From: Branchiostoma floridae
Lineage: Eukaryota > Chordata > Leptocardii > Amphioxiformes > Branchiostomatidae
Assembly (NCBI RefSeq): GCF_000003815.2
Contig: NC_049982.1
Span: 12,712,917 to 12,776,916 of the forward strand
Reading direction: 5' to 3'
DNA: 64,000 nucleotides
The translations under genes were made by a program, and so were the position numbers. Under the pieces are notes generated by a model. The model ran no database searches and was not told the DNA's origin. It was given only the letters and a program-made list of their open reading frames with translations. Shown here one piece after another: positions 26,362-45,365 of this stretch; position 1 is the stretch's first letter, and every line of letters starts with the position of its first letter.

Positions 26362-29300
26362 ATGGCAAACTCAAGAGGTGCCATAGCTGTCTTTGTTGCC
26401 AGGAATCCTTGTACAGAATGCCTCCTCACCTACAATAATGACAGAGGATGGTGGCTGCCCTACACAGAGGTGGGGGACGGAGAGAGTTTTGTGGAGGCAG
26501 CTACAAGAGTAGTCAAGGAGCAGTGTGGCCTTGGTAAATACATCTGCATATACTACCAGTTTAAAAGTATAGATTGGAAAGCATGATGAATGTTGAACTT
26601 TAAGTGCTCCATGTCACTGATAAAGACAAGAAATTTGCTACCATTAGGAGATATTTGCTGTTTATCTTATGCTTCTCCCTGCTCCCAAACCCTGTAACCA
26701 ATGAGGGTTTATTGATTGAACCTTCTCACTGCAACAGATACAGACTTGGTCGTGCCAAAATGCTATTTAATTAGGTTTCAACCTTTCTTTATAATTTGTC
26801 TCCACCAGACTTAGATATTGATGGAGTTCTGGAGGTGAGACAGACCACACTGATGACATCATCCCATCCCAAGGTCATGGTGATCTTGTCTGGCTCACAG
26901 GAGGGACATGATCACAGCATACCTTTGGTGAGTATAGCAACAGGTGGTTATAGAGGCCAAATTTAGAAAAAAAGGATTACAAAATAGAACTTCTAGACTG
27001 GTTTTGATGTTTGAATTTGAAGGTTTCTTACTACTAATTACCAGTCAAATTCACCTATCCTTACCCACCAGTGTTAACTTAGGAGGTTTTATTTGTCTTT
27101 CTTACCAGGAACAACAAAGCAAAGCATCATGGTATAGTCTTCAGCAGTTGCAGCAACTCTCCACTCAGCATCAAGGCCTGTTGGGAAATGAGCCAATCAG
27201 CTGGTTCAGGCATGTGCAGAGCAATGGCCATGTTGCCCCACTGTCTGTGCTCCATTCCATCACCATGGCAAGGGAGAGGGACAGCTTTGAGGAACATGAG
27301 GAAAGCCTCCTGAAGGCTGCTAAGTTCAACCAGGAGGAACAGGAAGATCTCCTGCACGATTTCTACTCTGTGTGCTACCCCAGCATTACCATGGGTTGCC
27401 ATACATTCATCAGGTATTTTTCAGATAAAGAAGTGCCAACAGAGAAGTGCAGAAACCTCTTCAGGGCATTTGATACCAGCAATCTGAGCGTGATTAATGC
27501 AAAAGACTTCTTGATGGGCATGGCAGCTCTACAACCTTGCGTCCCACATGGAGGAATGCCTGCAGAAATTCGATGTCGCTACATTTTTAGATACTACAAC
27601 AAGAACTCTGATGGGGTCTTGAAGCAAGAAGAGCTTCAGTCAATTGTTGCAGACATCTTTGAGTGTAAAGGAAGGCAGCTTACAGCTGAAGAGTTGGCAG
27701 AAGAGACGGCCAAGGCTATAAAACTGTTTGGAAATGATGACAATGGTGGAGTGGCCCTCGCAGACTTTCTCAGTGCCGTGGGATCACTGAAATTCCGGGG
27801 TACATCTCTGTTATTCAGACTACCTCATGACTTCACCGGAAATCTGGACGCCAAGATGAATAATCTGGGGGCTGGGGGCCGGGATTTCCCTGATGCTGCC
27901 CAGCGTAGAGAGAGAAGACCATCAAAGAGAAAGAAATGGGAAGCTGGCAATGAGTCGGACAGTTCAGGCAAGGAGTCAGAAGTCGAGCTACCAGACGTAG
28001 ACATTGGGATTAAGTATGAGCTGGCTCTGCATTCCGTAAAGGTTGGTACTGTTTCAAACATTGTATCAAGTACATTTCTTAATAGTGGAACCTTATATGA
28101 AAGGAAATCAACACAGAGAAAAATTAATTTAAAGTTTATAATATTTACACCCTACACAACTAGGTTTCACAGTACTTTCAACTTTTGTGCAAAACATCTT
28201 ACATTTTCTTTGCTTTCTTGTCTTGGATAGGTGAGGAGGACAGGTGTTGTGTCAGATGTGAACACCCTGTGGGACCTACAAGGCACCAGCGCCCTGAGCC
28301 ATAGCATTGGGACTGTTCTGGAGGGGGACAAGACTCGCTTCCAGCGCCTGCCTTCTGTACAGTGCTTCAACCAGAAGTCTCATCCCAACGAGATGCTGAC
28401 TGGCCTGCGCTACTTTGAACGTCCAGTCAAGCGGCCTGATGGAACAATTGAAAAGAAGAGTTTTGAGTGGGGCCCTGTGAACAAGTAAGAAATAAACTAC
28501 TTTGAAAATAATGATAACATCACTGTGACATTAGTTTGGTTTGCACTATGTTAGTGTAGATCTATTTTGCCTTATGTCAGTCCTATCAGTTGCAAAATGT
28601 TTGACATTGTAAGGTTTACCAGGATGTTTTTTCATATGTTGTTTGAAATGAAGTGTTTTGAACAGCTGTAAAGCTTTGCTTTCTTGTCAACCCTTGTCTC
28701 TCTTTTAAGTGACCTAAATGGCCAAGGTATGAACCTAATGTATGATATGTTCCCTTCTCTACAGACCGGCCTTTGCTAAGTGTCTACTGTCCATCTGCCA
28801 TGAGGTGAAGAATGTCTTCATGGATGAACCTCGGCTTCTCAAAGTGCAGGCACCTATTTACATACTAGGTGAGGCACATTCACAGACCTAATTATAACTT
28901 ATGCTGTTGATACAGGGGAATGCATACATGTACTTCGTCTTCTGGTGTGAATTCTAAGTTCTGGTGTACAGCTAAGGCATAACACCTTTTTGTTATTACT
29001 AGTTATTGACAGTCTGACTGCTACTACAGCCACCAGCTATGGGACAGTGAGTGAGTGAACTAAACTAGTTATTATAACTTTGAAGATTAAAATTACATTG
29101 CTGTGCATTTGGATTTGATAAGAAACATGCTTATAATAATGCTTCATTTGTGTCCCCTTACAGGTGACCTGCATGGAAACTTCCAAGACTTGGTGTGTTT
29201 TGAGAAGGCCCTATGGAGGATGGGGGTCCTGCTGACTCCTGCCTCCTTCCTGTTCCTGGGGGACTATGTGGACAGGGGAGAGTACGGCATTGAAGTGGTA

Positions 29301-31082
29301 GGTGCATTTGTCAGTGGTAGGGTTGGGCACCAGTTTAGTGTACTGGTGCAAAACCGTTTTTTCCTTGTTGGACCAATTTGGGAAAACCCGAGCGTACATG
29401 TACCTGTACCTGAATTTTCTGTACCGATACCCACCCCTAGTCTATGGTGTATATCCCCTCTGAGTCTGATTTTCCTATTCATTGTTTACTGCAGACTCAT
29501 TAACAGCAGCTGGCTGTTTGCCACATTGAACAATCAGTCCAAAGAAAGATTGTTCAGCATGTTATAGCTTACATGGCATGTTCTGACGGATGAGCTTCTT
29601 ATTTTTAAAATTCTTCCTGTCTATTTAGCAAAATCTGCACCTTATGATTAAGTACTGTCACTGTTCACTTTTGAAACAAATTTCTGACTAAACATTAATG
29701 ACATTGATTCCTTTTTGTTCTTCTGTGCAGGTAGCGTACCTCTTTGCCCAGAAGCTGCTTGTTCCAGATAAGGTATTTCTTATCCGAGGGAACCATGAGC
29801 TGCGTGCAGTCCAGGAAAGGTTCTCCTTCCACACGGAGTGTCTCCAGAAGTTTGGTGAGAAGCTGGGGCTGGAGGTGTGGGAGGCCATTAACCAGTGTTT
29901 TGATGCCATGCCGGTCGCTGCAGTGGTGGACAACAACATCTTCTGTGCACACGGCGGGATCCCCAGTCTGTGGCACAGCTCGGGCCTGCTGAAGGACATG
30001 GAGAACATCCCAGTACCACTGCGCGATCCTGAAAATGAAAGTCCTCTGGCATGGGAACTGATGTGGGCAGATCCTGTATGTCTGTCTCTTTATGCTGTTT
30101 ATTTTTCGAAACAAAGATTACCAGATTACACTGGATGGTGGAACACTAAGTCTTGCAAATAATCTCCTTCATAATTAATCTAGTTGTTGAATTCTTTGAA
30201 TTTTTCTTTGTGATCTTTCCACTGCTTTGATGTTGTCAGCTTTCTACAGTACCTCAAGCTTTGTTACTTTTTGAGATAGGAGACAAAATTCCAAAAGATA
30301 TCATTAGTTTCTTGCTAAGTTGTAATAATGTTTGTTTGATCACCAAGGTGATTTGTTAAACTAAAAAAAAGCTGTTACAGCTTGTAACCTGTGATTAAGC
30401 AGCCCCAAACTGATCCTGTTTTTCATTTCCTTCAGCTAAGTTCTGACGACGTTGGTCCAGAAATGCAGGAAGAGCTGAAAACAAACCATGGCTTCACACA
30501 GAACCCCAAACGTGGCACGGCCCATGCCTTCAGTCACCAGGCACTACAGGACTTTCTGGTGAGGAATGGACTCTCCCATGTCGTCAGGGCTCATGAGGTG
30601 CAACAGGCAGGATTCCAGGTAGGAACATGTATAATACTTTTTTGCCTAAAATGTACAAAGAAAAGTAATTATTGATCATGATTCGTAATTCTTAGAATTA
30701 TTTCATTTATGTTCCTTAGTATCATTGATTCTCTTTGTATGAGTCAGGATCCATGGTATTTCTTTGTATTTATTGTGTATTTGTTTTGTGTTGTCTGAAC
30801 TATCATTTATGCTAGTTTTGGAAGAAAACAAAGAAAAATAAATATGTAAGCATTTAGGAGACACCACATGCATGTCAACTTGTGTAATCATATGTCCCTA
30901 AACATGACTTATTCTTTGTGATTTAGCTGTCTGTAACTGTTAACTGTTTCTGCCAGGTACAGCAACATGGCAAACTGCTGACTGTCTTCTCATCCTCTCA
31001 CTACTGTGGTGGGACTAACGAGGCAGCGTGTGTGCTGGCTGACAGGAACAAGATCCGTACCATACGATTAGACACAACCTAA
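26362..31082 (+). CDS. Nudix-like / EF-hand / PPP-family Ser/Thr phosphatase fusion
   Basis: Nine coding exons: 26362-26533, 26809-26927, 27109-28041, 28231-28484, 28765-28868, 29164-29297, 29731-30075, 30436-30618 and 30957-31082. They total 2370 bases in consistent phase, giving 789 residues. Residues 1 to about 110 look like a Nudix fold, with a degenerate Nudix box at 35-57 ([18 protein letters not shown] at 40-57). Residues 178-320 hold three EF-hand-like loops (219-230, 261-272, 305-316); the middle one ([12 protein letters not shown]) is closest to canonical. A basic, Ser/acid-rich linker follows ([11 protein letters not shown], 363-373, possibly nuclear targeting). The PPP core from about 524 has GDLHG 528-532, GDYVDRG 560-566, GNHE 592-595, CAHGG and SSSHYC, so the metal site looks intact. 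PPEF/RdgC phosphatases instead have an N-terminal IQ motif and C-terminal EF-hands. Substrate and location are unknown. A non-coding leader exon is implied by the acceptor at 26350. Confidence 0.85.
29321..29440. repeat. Dispersed repeat fragment in phosphatase intron
   Basis: Starts ggttgggcaccagtttagtg and ends attttctgtaccgataccca plus cccct. The terminal segment recurs at 41711-41746 with a few changes, so this is a member of a dispersed family. Confidence 0.5.
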
Positions 31083-32565
31083 GGCAGTGTTAAAAAATGT
31101 TCAGTACATCAGTATGAAGACTTGCATTTACAGCCTTGACAGCTGATTGTTTATCTGAGTAGGATTTTTAAACAGTTACTGTTTTCCTTGATTTTACAAG
31201 TGTTTGTACAATGATTATTATGAATCTTCAGAGATATATGTAGTCCGATGCTCAACAACCAACCTCTTACACACAGCAAGGAAGAACAGGTACCAGGTAA
31301 TTATAGTTGCCACACAGGATTGAACTGCATGTGGCTTCTCATAACTGAAGTGTCTAGTGCCAATTGTTCATGGTGTGGATTGATCATCATAGTTCAAGTT
31401 CAAGCTTCATTGGAAAACAAAGTTAACAAAGCTGAGTTGTTTAAATGGATGTTAAAAGAAGTGGAACCTGTTGGTTTATGCTCTAAATGTATCAAGTAGA
31501 CCATAAATGTCTGTAATTGTTGCTTATGATATGAGATCTAAGAAACATCTTGCTAAGCTAGGCTTGTGCTTTGATATGTACATTGTTGCATTTTGATATG
31601 TTGTTTTGAATGATATTGGTCTTTTTTTCATTTTTTAAAAAACATCTTTAGTATTTAAGTGCTGTTACAGTATTACAAGTTTTAATATTGCTTAACATTA
31701 TAATTATAAGATCAAAGTACTCTCATGTTCTTTTTTGTACTATTAGTAAGTACAAGGATTTATATAAATGTTTACTGGTTGTTATTGTTCTATGCTGTTA
31801 TAGATGGGTATTGATTACTGTCGATTAGAGATTCAACCTGTGATATTGTCAATCTCACCAACCATAGCTCAGTCTTCTTGTCATGTCAGAGTTAATTTCT
31901 TTCTAAGAATGCCTGACATTTGTTTCCTCAGTCAATTTGGCAATAATCCACAATGGTTGTTCCTTGTTTGAGAAATTCAGTTTCAATATCACAGTTCCGG
32001 AAGTATCTAATGTAGTTTACTGTAATATTGGTAGAGATGAGTATGTATATTCTCTGCAGAAAGGTTTTGAGGACCTGTACGTTGTACAGTGTATCCAGAT
32101 TTTGAAATATTTCTATTTTGTAGTATGTTTTGTAAACCCACAGCTTAGTATGTCATACAATTGTGGTAACATGGATGCCATTGAAATATTGACACTACTA
32201 TATTCAATATAATGGATTGTAAGTTCAATGTAAAGCAGCTGCTGCAGAATCCTCAAAATGATGAGGGCGGCAGCCCTACCGAAAGAAGAAGAAGAAGAAA
32301 GCTTCACGTTGTAAAGGAATTCTTATGTTTAAAACATTCAATTCAGCAATGATCAAGACTCCAGTGTGGTTTTATACTTCGTTAACTTAGTGACCAGTCT
32401 TGTTTTGTACAATGATGTGTTTCTATTTTTGTATGTCTTTTTCATATGGAAAGGAGTAGTAAATGCTCAAGTGTTCAGAAATGTACAATACTGTTTCCGA
32501 GTCTTGTTTCATAAAATAAGTATGACTCTTCTATTGTTTCATCATCTCAAGACAGAATCATCATT
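31083..32565. other. 3'UTR and intergenic DNA between convergent genes
   Basis: This lies between the phosphatase stop and the TANGO6 stop. It is AT-rich with no supported coding exon. A gaa-rich simple repeat occurs at 32281-32301. Confidence 0.5.
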
Positions 32566-40081
<7,516 letters not shown>

Positions 40082-40328
40082 TTTGATCGGAATCGCACCG
40101 TAGCATAGTCTCTTTATACGTAGCCACAGTTTCGAGGTAATTTTGCATGGGTGTGACCCCTAGAAATAGATAAAATCATTTTGCAGGTCATAGATAAAAC
40201 TTCCCCTTTTTTTACTAATAATATGAATATTTGGTACATGTTCTTTGGGATTATTAGTGACTCTAATGGTGACCAATGAGGTGCTATGTTCTGTTCTGGT
40301 GTCATATGACGATACGTCACATTTCAAG
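40082..40328. promoter_or_regulatory. Compact bidirectional promoter, TANGO6 and ATP6V0E
   Basis: Only 247 bases separate the two opposed start codons, so the interval must hold both promoters and leaders. A CCAAT box lies at 40273-40277, about 52 bases before the ATP6V0E start. No TATA box is evident. Confidence 0.6.
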
Positions 40329-40336
40329 ATGGTGGG
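40325..40336 (+). promoter_or_regulatory. TISU-like motif over the ATP6V0E start codon
   Basis: CAAGATGGTGGG matches the TISU consensus SAASATGGCGGC except at two positions in the downstream half. Confidence 0.45.
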
Positions 40337-41303
40337 GGTAGCCATACCGCTGGTAGTGGTGACACTTTTTTGGCTGATCATCGGCGCTGGAGTGCCGTGG
40401 GCCATCCCAAAAGGACCAAACAGAGGGTAAGAAACTAAGGAATGCAGTGAAGTAGTCATTTTAGTGAGAACTGTGTCAAGAATAGGTAATTTCGTTCCAC
40501 AAAATTTGCCGAATCCGGCTGAACTCTTTTCCACGCCCTCTCATCATCACTGCAGTGTTCACGATTTGCCTGGCATGGTATAAAATATGTAGCTCCCGAG
40601 TCTCTTCGCTCCTCTTTGCAAAGAGGAGAGAAGAGACTCGGGAGCTATATTACGGCTGGATACCAGGCTAGTTCACGATGCGATACAGCTAATATCTGTT
40701 TTCTCTGATTATGTTTCAGAGTTATCCAGACAATGATAGTGACAACTGCAGTGTGCTGTTATGTATTGTAAGTATGAAACTTGATATTTTGTATTTGCCG
40801 ATGTTTTATTTTTTAAAATCTGCATTTGAATATAATAATAAAAATTTTGTACGCACACAAGCCCTATGTCATACAATCGCAAATTATGTTCATCATGTAA
40901 ACTGTTTGTTTATCATTTTTTAACGTAGAGATTAGACATTAGAGAATATGGGATACTTAACGTTAACTAACGTTATATTACTACATTTGGGGGGTTCTGA
41001 AAACCACTGGTATGAGAAAATAAATGATAAGAGGTAGTATGGCAGAGGTCTATGTGGGATAAAGTTTATCTTATTTGGATGTAGTGCAGTACTTGTAGTG
41101 TAAATATGCATATTTTGAATATTAATATCATTGTGTAAAGGATTTTTGTGAATGATTTGACTCTTGCATGTACAAAACACATGTATGTTGATTTTGCTTT
41201 CAGTTGGTTGGTGGCGACTCTATCCCAGCTGAATCCCCTGATTGGACCCCAGCTGAAAAATACCGTGATCAAGTACATCAAGTGGTCAGAGACAGAAAAA
41301 TAG
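40329..41303 (+). CDS. ATP6V0E: V-type proton ATPase subunit e
   Basis: Three exons: 40329-40426, 40720-40767 and 41204-41303, giving 81 residues, the same length as human ATP6V0E1. Hallmarks are [14 protein letters not shown] followed by FWL, and [14 protein letters not shown]. The two hydrophobic helices fit this small membrane subunit of the V0 proton channel, which acts in organelle acidification. The TAG stop (41301-41303) ends exactly at a GT donor (gtaaac), with a matching acceptor (cttgcag) at 42119. A 3'UTR intron is therefore likely, with the stop as the last codon of its exon. The second intronless option simply reads into the same UTR. Intron 1 contains a hairpin MITE. The paralogue suffix (E1 or E2) cannot be set because the vertebrate duplication is probably later. 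Confidence 0.95.
40566..40670. mobile_element. Hairpin MITE with 9-bp target duplication
   Basis: The direct repeat gttcacgat occurs at 40557-40565 and 40671-40679. Between them is an almost full-length inverted repeat: agctcccgagtctctt on the left faces aagagactcgggagct on the right, and the outer ends gcctggcatggta and the right-hand taccaggc are related complements. It is 105 bases with no coding capacity. A 9-bp duplication is typical of Mutator-like elements, but the superfamily is inference. Confidence 0.85.
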
Positions 41304-43889
41304 GTAAACATTGTCATCTCTTCATCAGATAAGGCTTCAACCCTCTCCTTGTCATCTTATATTGTGGTAAACACAAGTGTTGATGTGTACATCTGGATAG
41401 GTGTGGGTACAGTGTACCATTAAAAAAAAATTCAGCAGACCGGATGTTGAACTGATTAGAAAATGAACAGATTATACCGGCAGGCGTTCACATGATTTGA
41501 GGTATATTGGTCCAAGAACTTAGCAAGAGAAAAGTAACGTTGATCAGGTAGTAATTTTTATCAAGTTTCTACAGTAAAACTTGGTCTAAAGAGACATTAA
41601 AAAGAGAGTTAGCGTTGTTTACGTGAAGGATATTCCACAAGATTCCTTTGTAGCAAAATGTACCATTGCTTTGAGTATTGCCCATTTACAAACAATTAGG
41701 TCCTGATCCTCTGGACCTGGATTTTCTGTATCGGTACCCACCCCTACATCTGGATATTACTGACAAAGTGTTCATGTTGGATAACATTTCTTACTTTCTA
41801 AGAAATTCTATTTCAATCTGTATTTCCTTTCTTTTGACCACAGACTGAGACAGAAGCATGGCACCTCTACTTGTTTTAGCTAGTACTGTTTTCTTGCTTC
41901 ACTGTGGCTCATGTATTTTGCAAAGTGCATGGTGTTGCCATTACTGTTCTCAATAAGTGTGTTTGATTTCATTTTCAAATTGTTAATAAATTTCTTGTCT
42001 CCAGGGTTAGAGTTACACAGCTGCCAGAGGCTCTTCTATATTCAATAACTTTACCACTCAACTTTGTTTGGCCCTTTGTTTATTTTTAAAATAATTTGCC
42101 AATATGCTTGATCTTGCAGGTTTGACAATCAGTGGAGATCACATGCAATGAAGTATGTAGCATACTTCAGGAAAGTCGAACAGTAAGGACTATTCAAACA
42201 TCAACACAAACCCTAGATCATCATAAGAAAGCTGCTTGATGGAGAATCTCCTGAATCTGACTGCGAAGAAAACTGACCATTGACTTAAAGTGATCCATAC
42301 CTCAAAACCTCTTGGGAGAAATGCACATATTTAGTCTAAAAATGACTCGTTGAAGTATTCCTGTTAGTACTCTTCCTGTAATTCTGAATGTTAAGGCATT
42401 CTAGTACTATAGTTTAAAAGGTAAAGATGGCTTATGAATGATTTTGTAATGAGGTTCTGTAACACTGGATATTTTTTGTATATTTAAGTTGTATTCAACT
42501 ATAAGTATGATATATAATAACCATTTAGGTCTTCACTTTCTCTTCAGATCATGCGTACATGTACTCGTACACACATCACACACGCATCAGTCCAATGACT
42601 GTCTTTAATTTGCATGAACTCAACTCAACATTGTACATCTAGAAAGACTGGCAATAGCCAATACTCTGGTGTTCTGTGAGGTTGTTTGAGCTAGGTACTT
42701 GATGTAAGGTATAAAATGAATCAGCAAGATGTCTCCATCTATACATGTAGATCAGATATCACATTGGGAGATTAGTAAAATACTTATAGCCTTGTACAAC
42801 TAAAAGCCATTAAAGAATATATACACAGCTAGTAAATATAGATTATTTCATTTGTATTGTGAACTGTGTTGGAGGTGAATATCTGTACTAAATGTGTAGC
42901 TGGCAAGTATGAAACAGAGCCTGAGAAGATATTTCAGGACATTCCGTTGTCATTAGAATTGTAGTGTAGGACCTGTAGCAGTGTATCTGCAGTTCCAAGG
43001 CTAACAAACATCATACAACGTATCTCTTGGCTATAGAAACTGTACAACTTTATCAGTCATACAACTTAACTGTAGTAATGCTGAGATTTGGAGGTCATCA
43101 ACTCTCATAATACATGTACATGTAGTTTGAAATCATGTTTTACAATCATCTACTGCTACTGTTATTAGTGGTGTGAAGACAACAGAAAACCTGACCATCT
43201 TCTAAAGTATCATTCATGGGTGTGCTCATATATTTGTAAATAAAAGTGATCAATGTGATTGCCTTCTCTTGTTGATGTTCCTGTATGAAAGAGAGACATG
43301 CATGAAATAAGGCCCAACTTCCAAAACCTGTATACAATGTACATTGTATGTAGAAATAGCAATGTACCTTCTGCAATTTTTCAACTTCATTTCCATCGGC
43401 TTTCCTTTCTTCAATTCTTTATGTTAAAACCTTCTTGTGCAATTTTTCATTTTTACCCTGTCATTTTCACCCTGAATGATTCCTCCTAGCATCCTTGTCC
43501 ATCACTGACCTCCAGTAACCTTGCAAGTCCTCAGCAGCCTATAGGCCGAGACCCCAGGTGGCCAACACTAGCTCCAATTACAATCTCCAATGAATAATCA
43601 ATTTGTCACATAAACCTTTGCCAAAGGAACATTTTGTGATGCTGGATTCAGGAACATAAAAGTTTTCATAAATCAGTACATTCATAATTCAATGATACCT
43701 TATCAATCTTTTGATGAGAAAATGGTGTGATTTACACATTTTTCTGGTATTAACTAGACTTGAAGTTAATAAAAACAAACTAGGCCATCCATGATTTTCT
43801 TTGATAGAGTTAAAACACAAAGATGCTTTTCCAGATCTATATCTCCTAATACTAGTATACCTTATATGCCTTACAGACAACTGACCAAA
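41304..43889. other. 3'UTR of ATP6V0E and intergenic DNA to OGFOD1
   Basis: Contains the probable 3'UTR intron (41304-42119) and the UTR exon starting at 42120. A dispersed repeat fragment is at 41711-41746 (compare 29407-29439). Candidate AATAAA hexamers are near 41986 and 43240. No further exon chain is seen before the OGFOD1 stop. Confidence 0.45.
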
Positions 43890-45365
43890 TTACTCATAGT
43901 AAGCATTATAAACTTCAAAGAAACTGCTATCTTGGTTACCACTCATTTGTCTGTCCATTGCTGTTGTGTTGATATACTTGACAAACCTGAGAGTGTCAGA
44001 ATCTCTATACACTAGTGCCAGGGCATTATTCTTTGGCACCACGGTTAGGAGTTCTTCATCCTCTCCTTTAGCTATGTAAGACACATAACCACCATAGTCA
44101 CTCTTCCAGTCTTGGGCATTGAGGTAAAACATGGAGTCCAGGCAAAAATCGTTGTTGTGAGGATCTTCATCATGCATCAAGGTGTAGTGCCCATGTCTCC
44201 ACCTGCGAACCTCCCCCCAACATTTTGGAGTGCCATGGCTATCTTCTTCACCCTCTTCTTCCGATTGGAGAGTGAGCCCTGTCAGCCTGCCAAGTAGGAG
44301 GAACATTGCCTCTGACTGAAACATCTTGGTAACCTGCTGTACAAGCTCAGATAAGCTGGTACTGTCTATTTGCTCATAGTGCCTTTTGTTGAAAGGGCCT
44401 GTTGGATTCCACTGCAGATCTTTGGCTTGTAGTGCAGTAGTTACCATCTGCACCTTGTCTTCCTTCAGGAAATCTTCCAACAGGATTTCTGAGTCGTCTT
44501 CAAAATCTTGCTGTATCTGAGCCAGGACTTCCTCATCAAAATACATTGGGTTGACCCAGTCTTCAACCATGTCAAAGTACCCATCTGTCCAGGGCTTCAG
44601 TGGAACTTTGGGCTCAGGACTCGGTGCAGGTCGGGCTAGGGGAGGCCCATGGAACCATCCTCCCATGGACAGACGGCGCTTATCTGAAGCTAGGACCTCT
44701 GCTACCTGGTGGAAGGAAGACGCTGTCACTTCAAAGAAGACCAAGCTGCTCCTTGTCGGTAGGAGAGACTTAACCACCTTTTCTGGCTGGAGCCGGCCTT
44801 CAGATGAGGAGAACAGGTCAAGCGTCCCTCCGTCTGCCATGGTCCATGATGGAGGAGTGATGTACAGAATGAAGGCGATGCGTCGCTCCTCCAGCTCATC
44901 ATCATGGCAGAGCAGTGTGTCTGTGTGCTCATAGATAGAACTTGTGATGGCCACTTTATCATTCAGAGGAATTCCTGTGACCTCCATGAGCCAGTTTCTC
45001 ATCTTTTCTTTCAACAATGATGCAAAAGCACATATTGAAGGACTGTCTGCTGTCTTCAGGTCATTGGTCTGCTTGAAACTGTAAAGATCATTTGATTTTG
45101 TGTTGAAAGATAGTTGAGAAAGATCAGTCTCCAATTTGGCGACGAACTCTTCTGTAAGGTAGTTCTTGATGATGCAGTGACGAAAAGGCTTTCCCTGTAG
45201 TGTCACACAACTAGTCTCAACATCCAGACTTTGGGACCAACCCTCTCGGAGCTTCTCTGTGGTTTCTTCATCTTGCAATGCCGCTGGAAGTTGGAGCTGG
45301 GTTTGGTCACACTTTGCAAGCTTGACATGGGGCCCGGAGGTGCCTTCCTTTCTCCGTTTACTCAT
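43890..45365 (-). CDS. OGFOD1: OGFOD1, 2-oxoglutarate- and iron-dependent prolyl 3-hydroxylase
   Basis: A single uninterrupted frame of 491 residues; human OGFOD1 has 542. The N-terminal 2OG-Fe(II) oxygenase domain spans about 60-240. Expected metal ligands are H154 and D156 in LCHDDELEERRIAFILY and H219 in SFHQVAEVL; R231 in RRLSMGGWFHG is positioned to bind 2-oxoglutarate. The C-terminal Tpa1/OGFOD1 domain follows (about 260-491), with WRHGHYTLMHDED and SYIAKGEDEELLTVVP. The vertebrate enzyme hydroxylates a proline of ribosomal protein uS12 (RPS23) and affects translation and stress granules. It is shorter mainly because the acidic insertion before LMHDED is reduced. The coding region has no intron, unlike the multi-exon vertebrate gene. 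No poly-A tail scar or target duplication was seen, and no frame damage, so it looks functional. Confidence 0.95.
   Translation of the reverse strand: MSKRRKEGTSGPHVKLAKCDQTQLQLPAALQDEETTEKLREGWSQSLDVETSCVTLQGKPFRHCIIKNYLTEEFVAKLETDLSQLSFNTKSNDLYSFKQTNDLKTADSPSICAFASLLKEKMRNWLMEVTGIPLNDKVAITSSIYEHTDTLLCHDDELEERRIAFILYITPPSWTMADGGTLDLFSSSEGRLQPEKVVKSLLPTRSSLVFFEVTASSFHQVAEVLASDKRRLSMGGWFHGPPLARPAPSPEPKVPLKPWTDGYFDMVEDWVNPMYFDEEVLAQIQQDFEDDSEILLEDFLKEDKVQMVTTALQAKDLQWNPTGPFNKRHYEQIDSTSLSELVQQVTKMFQSEAMFLLLGRLTGLTLQSEEEGEEDSHGTPKCWGEVRRWRHGHYTLMHDEDPHNNDFCLDSMFYLNAQDWKSDYGGYVSYIAKGEDEELLTVVPKNNALALVYRDSDTLRFVKYINTTAMDRQMSGNQDSSFFEVYNAYYE

Noticed and set aside
26362-31082. Identity as PPEF/RdgC
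   Set aside because: EF-hands precede the phosphatase domain, there is no IQ motif, and a Nudix-like domain is present.
44551-44934. 127-codon plus-strand frame
   Set aside because: It is antisense to the well supported OGFOD1 coding sequence.
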